From NCBI GenBank assembly GCA_017646005.1, contig JAGCNJ010000014.1, positions 1 through 32,331 on the forward strand: a stretch of DNA of 32,331 nucleotides. Direction: 5' to 3'. Below the pieces are notes generated by a model, which saw nothing but the letters and a program-made list of their open reading frames with translations, did no database searches and was not told the DNA's origin. Source of the DNA: Clostridia bacterium (GTDB taxonomy: Bacteria > Bacillota > Clostridia > Oscillospirales > CAG-272). Each line of letters begins with the position of its first letter. Positions within the stretch are counted from its first letter, which is position 1. The position numbers were made by a program, and so were the translations under genes. Of this stretch, positions 16,509 through 23,498 are shown piece by piece.

Positions 16509-16522
16509 CACACAAATTTCAA
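16494..16522 (-). promoter_or_regulatory. Promoter of the ftsK-to-ylmC operon
   Basis: On the minus strand TTGAAA (16517-16522), a 17-base spacer ending in TGG, then TATAAT (16494-16499), giving an extended -10 (TGGTATAAT). The leader to the ftsK ATG is about 65 bases. Confidence 0.82.
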
Positions 16523-16570
16523 GAAGATATTTAATATAGTTATATATTATTTACAATTTTGGAGAAACAT

Positions 16571-16945
16571 ATGAAGCTTACTCTGAAAATGGTGCTTACA
16601 CTTTTTGCAGGCTTTGCCGCAGGGATAATAAACGGCGTGTTCGGCACAGGCGGAGGAATAGTGCTTGTGTTTTTGCTCGGATGGCTTATGAAGGAAGAAA
16701 TCGGATATAGCCCGAGAGATGCCTTCGCAAGTGTAATAGCAATAGTCCTGCCGATGTCGGTGGTGTCGGCGTGGCTGTATATAGAAGAGGGAAACGTGAG
16801 CGTAAGTGACGCATCGGGATATCTCTTGCCTGCGGTGCTTGGAGGAATCACAGGCGCGTTTTTTCTTGATAAAATAAATCTGAAATTTCTAAAAAAGCTC
16901 TTTGCCCTGCTTGTCGTGTACGCGGGGATAAAAATGATGAGTTGA
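16571..16945 (+). CDS. TSUP (TauE/SafE-like) transporter half, first subunit
   Basis: A 124-residue membrane protein equal to half of a usual TSUP exporter or permease. Helix 1 contains the family motif NGVFGTGGG (about residues 19-27); there are four hydrophobic segments, ending in LFALLVVYAGIKMM. GGAG at 16561-16564 sits 6 bases before the ATG, so I do not use the upstream TTG at 16559. The second half gene begins 9 bases later. Full-length TSUP proteins are about 250 residues with two such halves, so the two products probably assemble as a heterodimer. The transported anion (sulfite, sulfonate, acetate or other) cannot be told. Confidence 0.85.
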   Translation: MKLTLKMVLTLFAGFAAGIINGVFGTGGGIVLVFLLGWLMKEEIGYSPRDAFASVIAIVLPMSVVSAWLYIEEGNVSVSDASGYLLPAVLGGITGAFFLDKINLKFLKKLFALLVVYAGIKMMS

Positions 16946-16954
16946 GGTTTTGGT

Positions 16955-17296
16955 ATGATTGAATTTTTAATGGGCTATCTTACCGCCGCGCTTGCGGGAC
17001 TCGGAATAGGTGGCGGAGGGCTTCTTGTGATATATCTTGCACTGATAGAAAAACTCCCGCAGCTAAAAGCGCAGGGAATAAACCTGCTTTTCTTTATATT
17101 CTCATCGGTCGCAGCGATGGCGGTTCATACTTTCAAAAGAAGGATACCGTTAAAGCTAACACTTATACTAGCGACCTCCGGTGTAGCAGGAGCGTGTGTC
17201 GGCAATATGATAACAGGAGAGATAAGTGAGGATCTGCTAAGAATTATGTTTGGTATTCTCCTTGTAATATCGGGGATCATAGCTCTTTTCAGATAA
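16955..17296 (+). CDS. TSUP (TauE/SafE-like) transporter half, second subunit
   Basis: A 113-residue membrane protein homologous to the C-terminal half of TSUP transporters, with AGLGIGGGG near residues 14-22 and four hydrophobic segments. GAGG lies about 7 bases before the ATG. Both halves have intact starts and their own ribosome binding sites, and the reading frames are separated by 9 bases with a proper stop, so this is a split gene pair rather than a frameshifted pseudogene. Confidence 0.85.
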   Translation: MIEFLMGYLTAALAGLGIGGGGLLVIYLALIEKLPQLKAQGINLLFFIFSSVAAMAVHTFKRRIPLKLTLILATSGVAGACVGNMITGEISEDLLRIMFGILLVISGIIALFR

Positions 17297-17321
17297 AAAT
17301 CAAAAAAATAACAAAAAGGTA

Positions 17322-17350
17322 TTGACAAAGCGCAAGTTTTGTGGTAATAT
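17322..17350 (+). promoter_or_regulatory. Sigma-A promoter of the rplJ-rplL operon
   Basis: TTGACA at 17322-17327, 17-base spacer, TAATAT at 17345-17350. The predicted start near 17357 places the L10 leader at the very 5' end of the transcript. Confidence 0.85.
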
Positions 17351-17356
17351 ATACAG

Positions 17357-17441
17357 GTATCCGAAGACAGCAGGTCGCCGCAAGGCGTAAAGATTACCAC
17401 CTGCCGAGGTTAAAACAGTAAACACAATAGTGATTATTTGT
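17357..17441 (+). promoter_or_regulatory. Ribosomal protein L10 leader
   Basis: Matches the known L10 leader of Bacillota: GAAGACAGCAGGT at the 5' side and ACCTGCCGAGGT at the 3' side enclose a hairpin with GTCGCCGCAAGGCGTA. In this class, excess L10(L12)4 binds the kink-turn-like element and promotes premature termination at the hairpin just downstream. CCGAGG (17404-17409) is complementary to CCTCGG (17446-17451) in the terminator's 5' arm, so an antiterminator is visible in the sequence. Confidence 0.88.
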
Positions 17442-17477
17442 CTTTCCTCGGGCTATGCTTCGGAGGAAAGTTTTTTT
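17442..17477 (+). terminator. Attenuator terminator before rplJ
   Basis: CTTTCCTC (17442-17449) pairs with GAGGAAAG (17463-17470), followed by seven T. It lies 23 bases before the rplJ ATG, behind the L10 leader, so it is the regulated terminator of the leader. Confidence 0.88.
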
Positions 17478-17500
17478 ATATTTTCCACGGAGGTGAATTT

Positions 17501-18007
17501 ATGCCCAGCTCAAAAATTCTGGCTGAAAAGCAGCAGGCAGTTGCTGATCTTGCTGAAAAGCTTAAGACAGCGGCAGCCGGCGTACTCGTAAATTACTCCG
17601 GTATCACCGTTGAGGATGATACTAAGCTCCGCGCGGCTCTCAGAAAAGCAGGCGTTGAGTACAAGGTAATGAAGAATACGCTCACAGGCAGAGCATGCGA
17701 AATGGTAGGCTTCGGCGATATGAAGCAGTACCTCGAAGGCATGACTGCTCTTGCAATTTCGGTCGACGATCCCATCGCACCTGCGAAGATCCTCAAGGAA
17801 TATGCCGAGAAGGTAGAATCCTTTGAAATCAAGGCAGGATTTATCGACGGCGGCGTTATCGACGCAAATGCTGTCAACGAGCTCGCAAGCATTCCCGCAA
17901 AGGAAGTGCTCATCGCGAAGATGCTCGGAAGCTTGCAGTCCCCCATCAGCGGACTCGCAGTTGCACTTCAGGCTGTTGTGGACAAGTCCGGCGAGGCTAC
18001 CGCGTAA
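17501..18007 (+). CDS. rplJ: 50S ribosomal protein L10 (uL10)
   Basis: Base of the ribosomal L7/L12 stalk; binds 23S rRNA and L12 dimers, and acts as autogenous regulator through the leader. The 168 residues are a normal length: EKQQAVADLAEKLKTAAAGVLVNYSGITV at the N-terminus is the conserved RNA-binding part, then LRKAGVEYKVMKNTL and the IPAKEVLIAKMLGSLQSPISG helix region. The start at 17501 has a GGAGGTG site 6 bases upstream; an in-frame ATG at 17438 lies inside the leader and is rejected. rplL follows after 94 bases. Confidence 0.97.
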   Translation: MPSSKILAEKQQAVADLAEKLKTAAAGVLVNYSGITVEDDTKLRAALRKAGVEYKVMKNTLTGRACEMVGFGDMKQYLEGMTALAISVDDPIAPAKILKEYAEKVESFEIKAGFIDGGVIDANAVNELASIPAKEVLIAKMLGSLQSPISGLAVALQAVVDKSGEATA

Positions 18008-18101
18008 GCTTGTGTGCTTAGGGGGAAAAGGCAACCTGCCCCGATAAAAGGTGCCGAAAAACAAATTTAACAAATTTTTATTTACACGGAGGATTATTAA
18101 A

Positions 18102-18479
18102 ATGGCTACAGAAAAGTCTATGGCTATCCTTGAAGAAATCAAGGCTCTTACAATTCTTGAACTCGCAGATCTCGTAAAGGCAATCGAAGAAGAATTCGGC
18201 GTATCCGCAGCTCCTGTTGCAGTAGCAGCAGTAGGCGGTGCAGCAGCTGCTCCCGCAGCAGAAGAAAAGTCTGAATTTGACGTTATCCTTAAGTCCGGCG
18301 GAGCAAACAAGCTCGCAGTAATTAAGGTTGTACGTGAAATCACAGGTCTCGGTCTTAAGGATGCAAAGGACCTCGTTGAAGGCGCTCCTAAGGCAATCAA
18401 GGAAGGCGTTAGCAAGGACGATGCTGAAGCAGTTAAGAAGCAGCTCGAAGAAGCAGGCGCTGAAGTTGAAGTTAAGTAA
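18102..18479 (+). CDS. rplL: 50S ribosomal protein L7/L12 (bL12)
   Basis: Flexible stalk protein that recruits translation factors, present in several copies per ribosome. The 125 residues comprise an N-terminal dimerisation domain ([19 protein letters not shown]), an Ala/Val-rich hinge (about 36-55) and the C-terminal domain with [27 protein letters not shown] site precedes the ATG; an in-frame start at 18051 is rejected because it would add an unconserved tail over the ribosome binding site. The 94-base gap after rplJ has short GC-rich complementary runs (18022-18056) but no clear terminator; a role in setting the L12 excess is conceivable. Confidence 0.97.
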   Translation: MATEKSMAILEEIKALTILELADLVKAIEEEFGVSAAPVAVAAVGGAAAAPAAEEKSEFDVILKSGGANKLAVIKVVREITGLGLKDAKDLVEGAPKAIKEGVSKDDAEAVKKQLEEAGAEVEVK

Positions 18480-18502
18480 TATAGCTTAAACGAAACATAC
18501 GA

Positions 18503-18537
18503 AAATCCCGCACCGGATGGTGCGGGATTTTTTATTT
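18503..18537. terminator. Bidirectional rho-independent terminator
   Basis: A perfect 12-base stem (AAATCCCGCACC at 18503-18514, complement at 18519-18530) with a GGAT tetraloop and TTTATTT after it on the plus strand. It ends the rplJ-rplL transcript, and on the minus strand (ATTTTC after the stem) lies directly after the stop of the sialidase-like gene. Confidence 0.9.
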
Positions 18538-19668
18538 GTGATTTGTAACGGGAAAATCCGTTTTGCTTATAATTGATGTCGTGAATACGTAATTATCGTT
18601 CATTATGTCCTCTTCGGTAAAAGACGTAAACAGTATTTCTCTTGCACTGCCGATGCCGCAACGCTCCCTGTCGTAGACGAGATATATCTTGCCGTCATAA
18701 AAGTCAACGTCGGGATAGGATAAGCTATCTCTTGAGTCTATAAGACGCTTGTACTTAAAGCTTGCACCGTCGTCCTCTGAAAGATATACGCTCATATTAC
18801 AGCGAGACACTGAGCTGTCGTTGTTTACAAGAAGTATCCGTCCGCTTGGCGTGCGCGAAACGAAAATTCTCGTGTTTGGACTGTCAATGTCGGTAAACTC
18901 TGCATCTGTCCAGCTCAAGCCCTTGTCAAAGGAATAGCTTTCCGCAAGCTTATTTGCAGATGAACGGGCGATCATACGCAAACTGCCGTCAAGTCTTTCA
19001 TAAGCCATAGCCTCATCAAAGTGGGTTTCAAGCTTTTTTGAACCGTAATAATGCTTGTAGTTTTCACCTTTGTCAAGTGATATGCTGTAGCCGTAGCGGT
19101 CGTGCTCCTGATCGTAATTGAAGTTTATCCATTCACCGCTTGAAAGAACTGTCGGCTTGCATCTTAAAAAGCCTATGTCAAGATATCGTGGCTTGGAGAA
19201 TACGATCTTCTCGGCATCGGGATCGTCACATACCATACACCATTCTGCGTGAGTAAAGTCGGTAAAGTCATATCCGTCTATGCGTATACCCGGTTTAGCT
19301 TTTGTAAACTCGGGCGGATCTCCGGCAGCAGGTCTTACGTTGTTCTGTACCCAAAATACGAATAGCTTTCCCTCAGGGCTCATCCAAAGCTGAATGTCAA
19401 GCACGTGGATGAGCCTTTCTCTGTCGCTTGGCATAATGCATACAGGCTTTGACCAAGTCTTGCCGTCGTCGTCACTATGTACGATAAGATTGTAGTTGTC
19501 CATGTGAGGCTCACGCCATCCACCTGCATACCACCCAGCGAATATTCGCCCCTTCGGGCTTATGGCTATCGTAGGGCAACCTTGAAACTCTCTTATTCCT
19601 TCGTCGTACTTTGGGTCGGTAGGATACATAAGTATTTCACATGAAGTATTTTTAGCGTTGTTATTCAT
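18532..19668 (-). CDS. Sialidase-like BNR-repeat protein, cytoplasmic
   Basis: A 378-residue six-bladed propeller protein of the sialidase/neuraminidase superfamily. Asp-box repeats are visible: SDDDGKTW (65-72), SLDKGENY, SFDKGLSW and SEDDGASF. The usual FRIP near the N-terminus is absent; the corresponding region reads EFQGCPTIAIS. With no signal peptide it should act inside the cell or not be a classical sialidase. It is a single-gene unit with a perfect promoter at 19710-19738, a GAGGTG site 7 bases before the ATG, and a terminator at 18503. A role on imported glycan fragments is possible, but substrate and activity are unproven. Confidence 0.82.
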   Translation of the reverse strand: MNNNAKNTSCEILMYPTDPKYDEGIREFQGCPTIAISPKGRIFAGWYAGGWREPHMDNYNLIVHSDDDGKTWSKPVCIMPSDRERLIHVLDIQLWMSPEGKLFVFWVQNNVRPAAGDPPEFTKAKPGIRIDGYDFTDFTHAEWCMVCDDPDAEKIVFSKPRYLDIGFLRCKPTVLSSGEWINFNYDQEHDRYGYSISLDKGENYKHYYGSKKLETHFDEAMAYERLDGSLRMIARSSANKLAESYSFDKGLSWTDAEFTDIDSPNTRIFVSRTPSGRILLVNNDSSVSRCNMSVYLSEDDGASFKYKRLIDSRDSLSYPDVDFYDGKIYLVYDRERCGIGSAREILFTSFTEEDIMNDNYVFTTSIISKTDFPVTNHK

Positions 19669-19709
19669 AATCGAACACCTCGGTTATTATTGCTATGGTT
19701 GATATATTC

Positions 19710-19738
19710 ATTATAAATGTGACAAAGATTATTGTCAA
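19710..19738 (-). promoter_or_regulatory. Perfect sigma-A promoter of the sialidase-like gene
   Basis: On the minus strand TTGACA (19733-19738), 17-base spacer, TATAAT (19710-19715). All twelve consensus bases match; the leader is about 35 bases. Confidence 0.88.
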
Positions 19739-19765
19739 CAATAAAAATGATTTTTGTAACTTATT

Positions 19766-19795
19766 TTGACAAAATCCGCACAATTTGCGTATTAC
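19766..19795 (+). promoter_or_regulatory. Candidate promoter of the spoIIA operon
   Basis: TTGACA at 19766-19771 and TATTAC at 19790-19795 with an 18-base spacer; a TACAAT at 19793-19798 is a second -10 candidate but 21 bases away. In Bacillus this operon uses sigma-H (AGGA...GAAT); I see no convincing sigma-H boxes in 19740-19825. Confidence 0.5.
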
Positions 19796-19829
19796 AATGT
19801 AAAAAACTGAAGCAAAGGAAGGAATAAAA

Positions 19830-20171
19830 ATGAACACGCACGAAAAACTGAAGCTTGAATACGCAGATAACGTAATGATCGCGTATGTAAGCGATGATAT
19901 CGACCATCACCGTGCCAAGGGGATAAGAGAAGGGATAGACGCAAGACTGTATGCAGACCGCCCCGAGCGCTTTTTGCTTGATATGTCCGAAGTGTCATTC
20001 ATGGATAGCTCCGGGCTCGGACTGATACTCGGAAGATTTACACTCTGCCGTGAGCTTGGAATAGATTTTGCTCTCTCGAACCCCTCACGCGAGGTTGAGA
20101 AGATACTTGATCTTGCGGGGACAAGCAGGCTCATACGGATAGAAAAGAGCGAAAAAAGAAAGGATAAGTAA
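19830..20171 (+). CDS. spoIIAA: Anti-sigma F factor antagonist SpoIIAA
   Basis: STAS-domain protein that, when dephosphorylated by SpoIIE, binds SpoIIAB and frees sigma F in the forespore. The 113 residues match the usual length. The phosphorylation site region is VSFMDSSGLGLILGRF (about 55-70), nearly identical to the Bacillus motif, with the serine pair S60-S61. AAGGAAGGA precedes the ATG. First gene of spoIIA; spoIIAB follows 6 bases after the stop. Confidence 0.95.
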   Translation: MNTHEKLKLEYADNVMIAYVSDDIDHHRAKGIREGIDARLYADRPERFLLDMSEVSFMDSSGLGLILGRFTLCRELGIDFALSNPSREVEKILDLAGTSRLIRIEKSEKRKDK

Positions 20172-20177
20172 AATATT

Positions 20178-20624
20178 ATGAAGCGAACAAAAGTAAACGA
20201 AATGAAGGTAATATTTGACTCAAAAAGCGAGAATGAATCTCTCGCAAGATACATATGCGCCGCATTCTGTGCGGTGTTCGATCCGACGGTTGAAGCACTT
20301 GCCGATGTAAAATGTACGGTTTCCGAGGCTGTCACAAACTGTGTCGTGCACGCGTACAAGGATACGGTTGGAAAGATATATATGACGCTTAAAGCATATA
20401 ACGATTCAAGTGTCAGTATAAGTATACGCGATAAGGGCTGTGGAATAGAGGATACAAAGCAAGCGCGAGAGCCGCTGTTTACGACAGATCTTGCCGGAGA
20501 GAGAAGCGGAATGGGATTTCCGATAATGGAAAGCCTGTCCGAACGCTTTTCGCTTAAATCAAAGCCCGGCGTCGGAACGCAGGTAAGTATGAGCTTCAAG
20601 CTTGATAAAAATACCAAGGGGTAA
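20178..20624 (+). CDS. spoIIAB: Anti-sigma F factor SpoIIAB
   Basis: Serine kinase and anti-sigma factor that holds sigma F inactive in the predivisional cell and phosphorylates SpoIIAA. The 148 residues show the GHKL ATP-binding boxes: N box EAVTNCVVHAY (about 50-60), G1 box DKGCGI, the lid EPLFTT and G2 box GERSGMGF. The ATG at 20178 is used although AAAGGA is 13 bases upstream; an internal ATG at 20202 has no ribosome binding site and the alignment with Bacillus SpoIIAB supports a few residues before it. sigF starts 2 bases after the stop. Confidence 0.95.
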   Translation: MKRTKVNEMKVIFDSKSENESLARYICAAFCAVFDPTVEALADVKCTVSEAVTNCVVHAYKDTVGKIYMTLKAYNDSSVSISIRDKGCGIEDTKQAREPLFTTDLAGERSGMGFPIMESLSERFSLKSKPGVGTQVSMSFKLDKNTKG

Positions 20625-20626
20625 TT

Positions 20627-21349
20627 ATGGCAGAGGAAAGATTTTCCGATAACGCAGAACTGTTAAAGCTTGCCGCCGAGGGAGATGTAAGCGCGCTTGA
20701 AAAGCTAATGGAAAACAACCTCGGACTCGTAAGAAATATTGCTGTAAGATTTATGGGCAGAGGGGTAGAAAAGGAAGACCTTATACAGATAGGCTCTGTC
20801 GGTATGTTAAAGGCGATAAGAAGCTTTGATCCAAGCTATAATACAGCCTTTTCGACCTATGCGGTACCGCTTATAATCGGTGAGATACGAAGATATCTGC
20901 GCGATGACGGTATCATTCATGTCGGGCGTAAAACACGCAGACTCGGAGCGCAGATACTGAGAATGCGTGAGGAATATATATCAAAACACGGGTGTGAGCC
21001 GGGAGTCGACGAGCTGGCGAAGCTTTGCGAAGTAGACAGGGAAGAATTGATCTATGCGCTTGATGCTGCAAACCCGGTTGCATCGCTTAATGAAACGCTT
21101 GGAGACGGAGGGCTTACGCTTGAAACAACAATTGCTGATAATGAAGATGAGATACTTGCGTTAACCGAAAGAATATCGCTTTTAAGCGCGCTTGATTCTC
21201 TGCCTGAAGAGTGGCAAAAAATAATTCACCTCAGATATTTCAGAAATCTTACACAACAGCAATGCGCAAGCATAATGGGACTGACTCAGGTCAAAATTTC
21301 GCGAGAAGAAAAGAAAATACTTGCATGCTTAAAGCAGAAGCTTGAATAA
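20627..21349 (+). CDS. sigF: RNA polymerase sigma-F factor
   Basis: Early forespore-specific sigma factor. The 240 residues contain region 2 (LVRNIAVRFMGRGVEKEDLIQIGSVG split over about 34-59; then AFSTYAVPLIIGEIRRYLRD), region 3 (HVGRKTRRLGAQI onwards) and a C-terminal region 4 helix-turn-helix (LTQQQCASIMGLTQVKISREEKK). AAGGGG precedes the ATG. In Bacillus spoVA or other genes often follow; here an ABC importer with its own promoter follows, so the operon probably ends here. Confidence 0.96.
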   Translation: MAEERFSDNAELLKLAAEGDVSALEKLMENNLGLVRNIAVRFMGRGVEKEDLIQIGSVGMLKAIRSFDPSYNTAFSTYAVPLIIGEIRRYLRDDGIIHVGRKTRRLGAQILRMREEYISKHGCEPGVDELAKLCEVDREELIYALDAANPVASLNETLGDGGLTLETTIADNEDEILALTERISLLSALDSLPEEWQKIIHLRYFRNLTQQQCASIMGLTQVKISREEKKILACLKQKLE

Positions 21350-21364
21350 CAATTCTTATAAATA

Positions 21365-21394
21365 TTGACATCCGTGAGTAAATTATGGTAAAAT
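21365..21394 (+). promoter_or_regulatory. Promoter of the ABC importer operon
   Basis: TTGACA at 21365-21370, 18-base spacer, TAAAAT at 21389-21394. Transcription would start near 21400, so the hairpin at 21430-21458 lies in the roughly 95-base leader. Confidence 0.7.
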
Positions 21395-21429
21395 AACTGT
21401 AATCGGCACGGAAATAAAATGATAAACAT

Positions 21430-21458
21430 AAGCCGGTGGATAATAAGATCCCCGGCTT
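21430..21458 (+). terminator. Strong hairpin in the sigF-ABC intergenic region
   Basis: AAGCCGG (21430-21436), bulged T, GGAT (21438-21441), loop AATAAG, ATCC and CCGGCTT (21448-21458): an 11-base stem with one bulge, followed by TGATTGTGTT. The T tract is weak. It either terminates sigF transcription or acts as a leader structure of the ABC operon, whose promoter lies upstream of it. Confidence 0.5.
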
Positions 21459-21494
21459 TGATTGTGTTATAAAAGAAAGTGAGGTCAAGGCATC

Positions 21495-22583
21495 ATGAAG
21501 GTAGTGCTTGACTCTTTAAGTAAAAGATTCCCGCCAAGAGGCAAAAAAGGAAAAGAGGTAATAGCGGTAAATAACTTTTCCTTTGAAATTCCGCACGGAA
21601 AGCTTGTAGGGCTTCTCGGACCTTCGGGATGCGGAAAAAGTACGCTTCTCAACCTTATCTGCGGCTTGTATAAGCCCACAGAGGGGGAAATATTTTTCGG
21701 TGATGAGACGGTAAGTGAGCTTGCACCCGAAAAGCGCGGCGTAGGCATGGTATTCCAAAGCTATGCTCTCTATCCGCACTTAAGCGTTTTGCAGAACATA
21801 ATTTTTCCGCTTGAAAACCTTAAAGGTAAGGACAAGCTTTCAAAGGAAGAAATGAAAAAGCGCGCCTATGAGGTAGCAAGGCTCGTGCAGATCGAGGAGC
21901 TTATGGACAGACGTCCGAGCGAGCTTTCGGGAGGTCAGCAGCAGCGTGTGGCGATAGCCCGCGCGCTTGTAAAAATGCCGCGTGTGCTTTTGCTCGATGA
22001 GCCGCTTTCCAACCTTGATGCACGTCTTCGACTTCAAACGCGCGAGGAGATACGCCGTATTCAGCGCGAAACGGGTATAACAACCGTGTTCGTTACACAC
22101 GACCAGGAGGAGGCTATGAGCATATGCGATCTGATAGTCGTAATGAAGGACGGTCTGCTTCAACAGATCGGAAAGCCTCAGGAGGTTTACGATGATCCGA
22201 TAAATCTTTTCGTGGCAAAATTCTTAGGTACACCGCCGATCTGTACCTTTGACGGTGAGATAAAGGACGGTAAGCTTTATATCGGAAAGCAAGAGGTTAT
22301 GTCACCATTTGACCTTCCCGATAAAAAGGTGTACGTAGGTGTACGTCCCGAAGGCTTTGTTCCCGAAGAATGCGGAAAATTCATCTGTACACTCAGTGCT
22401 CTTGAGGTGATGGGACGTGATGTAAGCCTTGTAATGCAAAACGAAAACGCCCATACCGATAAATTCCGCGCGATAGTTGATTCGGATATGCCGATAGATA
22501 CAACGAAAACCACCGTCAGCCTTTCGCTTAAAAGAAACAAGGTTTTCTTGTTTGATAAAGAAACCGAAGAACGTGTATATTAA
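21495..22583 (+). CDS. ABC transporter ATP-binding protein (UgpC/MsmK type)
   Basis: Cytoplasmic ATPase of a carbohydrate or polyol importer (CUT1 family). The 362 residues contain Walker A GPSGCGKST (42-50), Q-loop Q88, signature LSGGQ (144-148), Walker B LLLDEP (165-170) and switch H202, then a C-terminal regulatory OB domain (about 250-362) found in MalK/UgpC proteins. GAGG lies before the ATG. It is the first of four genes, 11 bases before the permease. Having a dedicated ATPase in the operon is notable because many Bacillota share one MsmK for several importers. Substrate class: sugar, oligosaccharide or glycerol phosphate derivative. Confidence 0.93.
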   Translation: MKVVLDSLSKRFPPRGKKGKEVIAVNNFSFEIPHGKLVGLLGPSGCGKSTLLNLICGLYKPTEGEIFFGDETVSELAPEKRGVGMVFQSYALYPHLSVLQNIIFPLENLKGKDKLSKEEMKKRAYEVARLVQIEELMDRRPSELSGGQQQRVAIARALVKMPRVLLLDEPLSNLDARLRLQTREEIRRIQRETGITTVFVTHDQEEAMSICDLIVVMKDGLLQQIGKPQEVYDDPINLFVAKFLGTPPICTFDGEIKDGKLYIGKQEVMSPFDLPDKKVYVGVRPEGFVPEECGKFICTLSALEVMGRDVSLVMQNENAHTDKFRAIVDSDMPIDTTKTTVSLSLKRNKVFLFDKETEERVY

Positions 22584-22594
22584 AGAGGCGCTTA

Positions 22595-23488
22595 ATGGAA
22601 AAAAGTAAATCAAAAGCCTGGTTATATTTGTTGCCGGCCATAATATTTCTTGGCGCGTTTATGGTCTATCCATTAATAGACGTGTTCATCTATTCGTTTG
22701 AAGAGGGGTATAATTCGGCATCCCAGAGCTATTTCGGCACAGGCACATATAATTATTTGTATATACTTCATGACCCGTATTTTCTTATGGCGCTGAAGAA
22801 TACCTTCATTTTAGTGCTAGTAACAGTACCCCTTTCAACGCTGTTGTCGCTTCTAATATCGCTTGCGCTCGCGTCGGTAAAAAAGATAAGAGGACTGTTT
22901 CAGACAGTATATTTCCTGCCATACGTTACAAATACGCTTGCTGTCGGTATGGTGTTTATGATACTATTCAAGAAAACGCCGTATACAGAGGGACTTGTGA
23001 ATATAATTTTGTCCTTCTTCGGACAAGCCCCGATAGACTTCATAACCGGTCCGTACTGGGCAAAAATGCTTGTGCTGTGTGTTTATACCGTGTGGGTAGT
23101 AATGCCCTTTAAGATACTTGTGCTGACAAGCGCGCTTGCTTCAGTAAAAGAGGAGTATTACAGTGCCGCAAGAGTTGACGGTACTACGAGCTTCAGAATT
23201 TTTACAAAAATAACTCTGCCTATGATATCCCCGATGATATTCTATCTCGTTATCACAGGCTTTATAGGCGCGTTCAAGGCTTACAGCGATGCGGTTGCAA
23301 TATTCGGAACAGACCTTAACGCCGCCGAAATGAATACTATAGTAGGCTATATTTACGATATGCTCTACGGTAACAGCGGCGGTTATCCTTCGTATGCGTC
23401 AGCCGCGGCAATAGTCCTGTTTGTCATCGTGCTCACAATAACAGTAATCAATCTGCTCGTGCGTAAAAAGCACGTATTTAACGGATAA
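22595..23488 (+). CDS. ABC sugar transporter permease (MalF/UgpA type)
   Basis: A 297-residue inner membrane channel subunit with six hydrophobic helices. The cytoplasmic coupling loop EAA-like motif is EEYYSAARVDGTTSFRIFTK (about 185-204), which docks on the ATPase. AGAGG precedes the ATG. It forms the heterodimeric channel with the next gene, 10 bases downstream. Confidence 0.92.
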   Translation: MEKSKSKAWLYLLPAIIFLGAFMVYPLIDVFIYSFEEGYNSASQSYFGTGTYNYLYILHDPYFLMALKNTFILVLVTVPLSTLLSLLISLALASVKKIRGLFQTVYFLPYVTNTLAVGMVFMILFKKTPYTEGLVNIILSFFGQAPIDFITGPYWAKMLVLCVYTVWVVMPFKILVLTSALASVKEEYYSAARVDGTTSFRIFTKITLPMISPMIFYLVITGFIGAFKAYSDAVAIFGTDLNAAEMNTIVGYIYDMLYGNSGGYPSYASAAAIVLFVIVLTITVINLLVRKKHVFNG

Positions 23489-23498
23489 GGAGGAAAGT

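Noticed and set aside
16571..17296. TSUP pair as a pseudogene split by a nonsense mutation
   Set aside because: The second frame has its own ribosome binding site and ATG after a 9-base gap, and both halves carry intact motifs.
17510..18415. 301-residue minus-strand frame across rplJ-rplL
   Set aside because: It is antisense to two highly conserved ribosomal genes and crosses their intergenic region; composition is that of a shadow frame.
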